From: Candidatus Roizmanbacteria bacterium
GTDB taxonomy: Bacteria > Patescibacteriota > Microgenomatia > UBA1406 > GWC2-37-13
Direction of reading: 5' to 3'
Assembly: GCA_026395475.1 (NCBI GenBank)
Contig: JAPLYQ010000142.1
Location: 1-33,944 of the forward strand
Length of the DNA: 33,944 bases
Shown here: piece by piece, positions 32,734-33,944 of the stretch
Position numbering within the stretch: position 1 is the stretch's first letter
Layout: every line of letters starts with the position of its first letter
The notes under the pieces: model-generated
Seen by the model: the letters and a program-made list of their open reading frames with translations, nothing else
Databases searched by the model: none
What the model was told of the DNA's origin: nothing
Position numbers and translations under genes: made by a program

Positions 32734-33306
32734 ATGCTAATTACGTCTGAACAACTGCATGAAATGATACCACATTCAACAGATAAGTTGATTTTACGTT
32801 ATCTTACACCTTTAAATAACGCAATGGAACAGTTCCAAATAAATACACCATTACGTATTGCAGCTTTTATAGCTCAAGTTGCACATGAAAGTTGTAGTTT
32901 AGTGTATTCTGAGGAGATTGCAAGTGGAAGTGCTTATGAAAAACGTGGTGACTTAGGTAATTTATTGCCAGAAGCACTTGCAGTTGCTCATGCTAACCAT
33001 AGTACAACTGGAAGATTCTACAAAGGGCGCAGTTTATTGCAAATTACAGGTTATAGTAACTACTTAGCGTGTAGTAAAGGTATTGATGTTGACTGTGTAA
33101 CTAATCCTAGAATACTTTCTGAGCCTGAATATGCTGCAAAGAGTGCTGCATGGTTTTGGAACATTCATAACTTAAATATCCTTGCGGATGTTGAGATGTT
33201 CGACAAGATAACACATGTAATTAATGGAGGTTACAATGGAAAAGCTGAACGAGATACAAATTATCGTCGTTGTAAGGAAGTCTTAGGTTGTAATGCGAAG
33301 AAATAA
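32734..33306 (+). CDS. Endolysin, glycoside hydrolase family 19 (chitinase-like muramidase)
   Basis: The 190-residue enzyme cuts the glycan of peptidoglycan at the end of infection. GH19 features are FIAQVAHESCSLVYSEE (45-61) with the catalytic-acid Glu52, YEKRGDLGN (68-76) with Glu69 as probable second catalytic residue, FYKGRSLLQITGYSNY (95-110), the substrate-groove motif, and AAWFWNIHNLN further on. It has no signal peptide, so it depends on the holin directly upstream. TGGAGA precedes the ATG. Its end overlaps the next gene by 14 bp. Confidence 0.92.
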   Translation: MLITSEQLHEMIPHSTDKLILRYLTPLNNAMEQFQINTPLRIAAFIAQVAHESCSLVYSEEIASGSAYEKRGDLGNLLPEALAVAHANHSTTGRFYKGRSLLQITGYSNYLACSKGIDVDCVTNPRILSEPEYAAKSAAWFWNIHNLNILADVEMFDKITHVINGGYNGKAERDTNYRRCKEVLGCNAKK

Positions 33307-33715
33307 ACTTACCAAACCAATAGGTAAGTACAACATACTATATGATTTGTGTGAAACTGTACTTACTGAGTTTGAGGCAACAGGCAAGAAATTCCCCGTT
33401 ACTAAGTATACTCCAGCTAAAATATCGGCTGGAGTTGTTTACTTTATCAGATTTACATTTACTGATGGAACAATATTATACAAACTTGGCTACACTTCGC
33501 GTACAGTATACATAAGAATGGAAACCTTAGGTATTCCATATGGAACTAAGACACGTGTACTTGCTGCATTACCTTTTAGTTCTGTACAAACTGCGTATAA
33601 AGCTGAACAGTTACTTCATGAGAAGTTTATTAAGTACAAGTACAGCGGGAAAGGTAGACTTGCTAATGGTAACAGTGAACTTTATATTTGTGACTTGTTA
33701 CAGTTACAAGCGTAG
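33293..33715 (+). CDS. T5orf172 / GIY-YIG-like domain protein
   Basis: The 140-residue protein has the pattern of the T5orf172 (GIY-YIG-related) domain in residues about 48-133: VVYFIRFTFTDG, YKLGYTSRTVYIRME, a helix with AYKAEQLLHEKF (about 101-112) and a terminal NGNSELYICD, where Glu128 is the usual acidic residue. Arg/Tyr in the YKLGYTxR segment and the Glu are the expected catalytic residues of GIY-YIG nucleases. It overlaps the endolysin by 14 bp and has AGG upstream. In many phages this place is taken by spanin genes. Function could be nuclease (DNA breakdown, homing or exclusion), but it is not shown. Confidence 0.72.
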   Translation: MRRNKLTKPIGKYNILYDLCETVLTEFEATGKKFPVTKYTPAKISAGVVYFIRFTFTDGTILYKLGYTSRTVYIRMETLGIPYGTKTRVLAALPFSSVQTAYKAEQLLHEKFIKYKYSGKGRLANGNSELYICDLLQLQA

Positions 33716-33728
33716 CTTATACCCACTC

Positions 33729-33766
33729 ACCCCTTCCTTACCCGCCCAACTAACCCCTTCCTTACC
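33729..33766. repeat. Direct repeat, two copies of a 14-bp C-rich unit
   Basis: ACCCCTTCCTTACC occurs at 33729-33742 and again at 33753-33766, 24 bp apart start to start, with identical sequence. Confidence 0.75.
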
Positions 33767-33800
33767 AAAATTCCTAATCCTATCCACCTCCCTCCCCTTT

Positions 33801-33840
33801 TCAGGATAAAACTTCACTTCTCAGGATAAAACCCCACCTT
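33801..33840. repeat. 20-bp tandem direct repeat, two copies
   Basis: Two adjacent 20-bp units (33801-33820 and 33821-33840) share TCAGGATAAAAC exactly and agree at 16 of 20 positions overall. Iteron-like spacing of two helical turns. Confidence 0.75.
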
Positions 33841-33944
33841 TTTATACCCTAAGTCATTGAAAAACCACACATTTGCACACTATGATATGTACAGGCAAAA
33901 TCAAAAGACGAAAATCCGCGTGGGTGTGCGCGTGATAAAATGCT

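Larger units (their letters stand above)
33716..33944. other. Non-coding C-rich region with short direct repeats at window end
   Basis: No supported gene, RNA gene or hairpin terminator is seen in these 229 bases. The first 80 bases are strongly C/T-rich on the + strand, in contrast to the rest of the AT-rich window. Two pairs of direct repeats lie at 33729-33766 and 33801-33840. The last 30 bases are G/C-rich (CGCGTGGGTGTGCGCG). Possible roles are a transcription end, an origin-like or cos-like site, or a junction to another genome block; none can be chosen from this sequence. Confidence 0.6.

Noticed and set aside
33540-33809. Open frame overlapping the T5orf172 gene in another + frame
   Set aside because: The first two thirds are the shadow of a recognisable gene, and the end runs through the C-rich repeats, giving a Leu/Pro/Ser-rich artefact.
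33850-33944. C-terminal end of a minus-strand gene entering from the right edge
   Set aside because: Two minus-strand frames are open for about 30 codons, neither with a recognisable protein pattern; too short to claim.
1-33944. tRNA genes, CRISPR arrays, insertion sequences, integrase or attachment sites
   Set aside because: None seen on reading the window: no cloverleaf-like T-loop (GTTCGANTC) context, no regularly spaced repeats and no transposase or integrase motifs. A tRNAscan or CRISPR search was not possible here.

Overview
The window is the late (virion and lysis) half of a lambda-like siphophage genome or prophage. It is AT-rich and almost entirely coded on the + strand. The gene order is the classical lambda one: terminase small and large subunits, gpW, portal, S49 protease/scaffold, decoration protein, major capsid, gpZ, tail terminator region, major tail protein, gpG/gpGT, tape measure, gpM, gpL, gpK, gpI, gpJ. 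The lambda-type terminase, the gpK/gpI/gpJ tip, the GH19 endolysin, the 3TM-type holin and the sigma70 promoters point to a Gram-negative host. The species cannot be told from the sequence.

Layout. 1-88: start of a divergent minus-strand gene, cut by the window edge. 120-152: promoter with a palindrome. 187-5060: packaging, head-tail adaptor and portal, with an unexpected lysozyme-fold gene between terminase and gpW. 5074-5102: near-perfect promoter. 5153-9311: protease, decoration and major capsid. 9369-13766: head completion and tail tube genes, ending in a programmed -1 frameshift (A AAA AAC, 13383-13389) that makes the gpG and gpGT chaperones. 13759-18758: tape measure and gpM. 18762-22286: a large fibre with an SGNH-hydrolase C-terminus, inserted between M and L. 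22414-29845: gpL, gpK, gpI and a giant gpJ that carries an intein-like Hint domain near its N-terminus. 29842-31106: two tandem paralogues. 31119-31190: a second consensus promoter with stem-loops. 31213-33715: three unrecognised small proteins, holin, GH19 endolysin and a GIY-YIG-like (T5orf172) protein. 33716-33944: non-coding, C-rich, with short direct repeats.

Most genes overlap (ATGA, TAATG, GTGA) or are separated by a few bases with a Shine-Dalgarno sequence, so this is a long polycistronic late operon. It is subdivided by two internal promoters and by hairpins behind the capsid and major tail genes. The most notable points are: (1) the Hint domain set exactly before the conserved gpJ core, suggesting self-cleavage of the tail tip protein; (2) a GH24 lysozyme-like protein without the catalytic residues inside the head module; (3) a gpL that lacks the cysteine-rich (Fe-S) region; (4) beta-rich insertion domains in the decoration, tail-tube and tip proteins; (5) the host-range fibre cassette between M and L. 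All calls are by eye; no searches were run.
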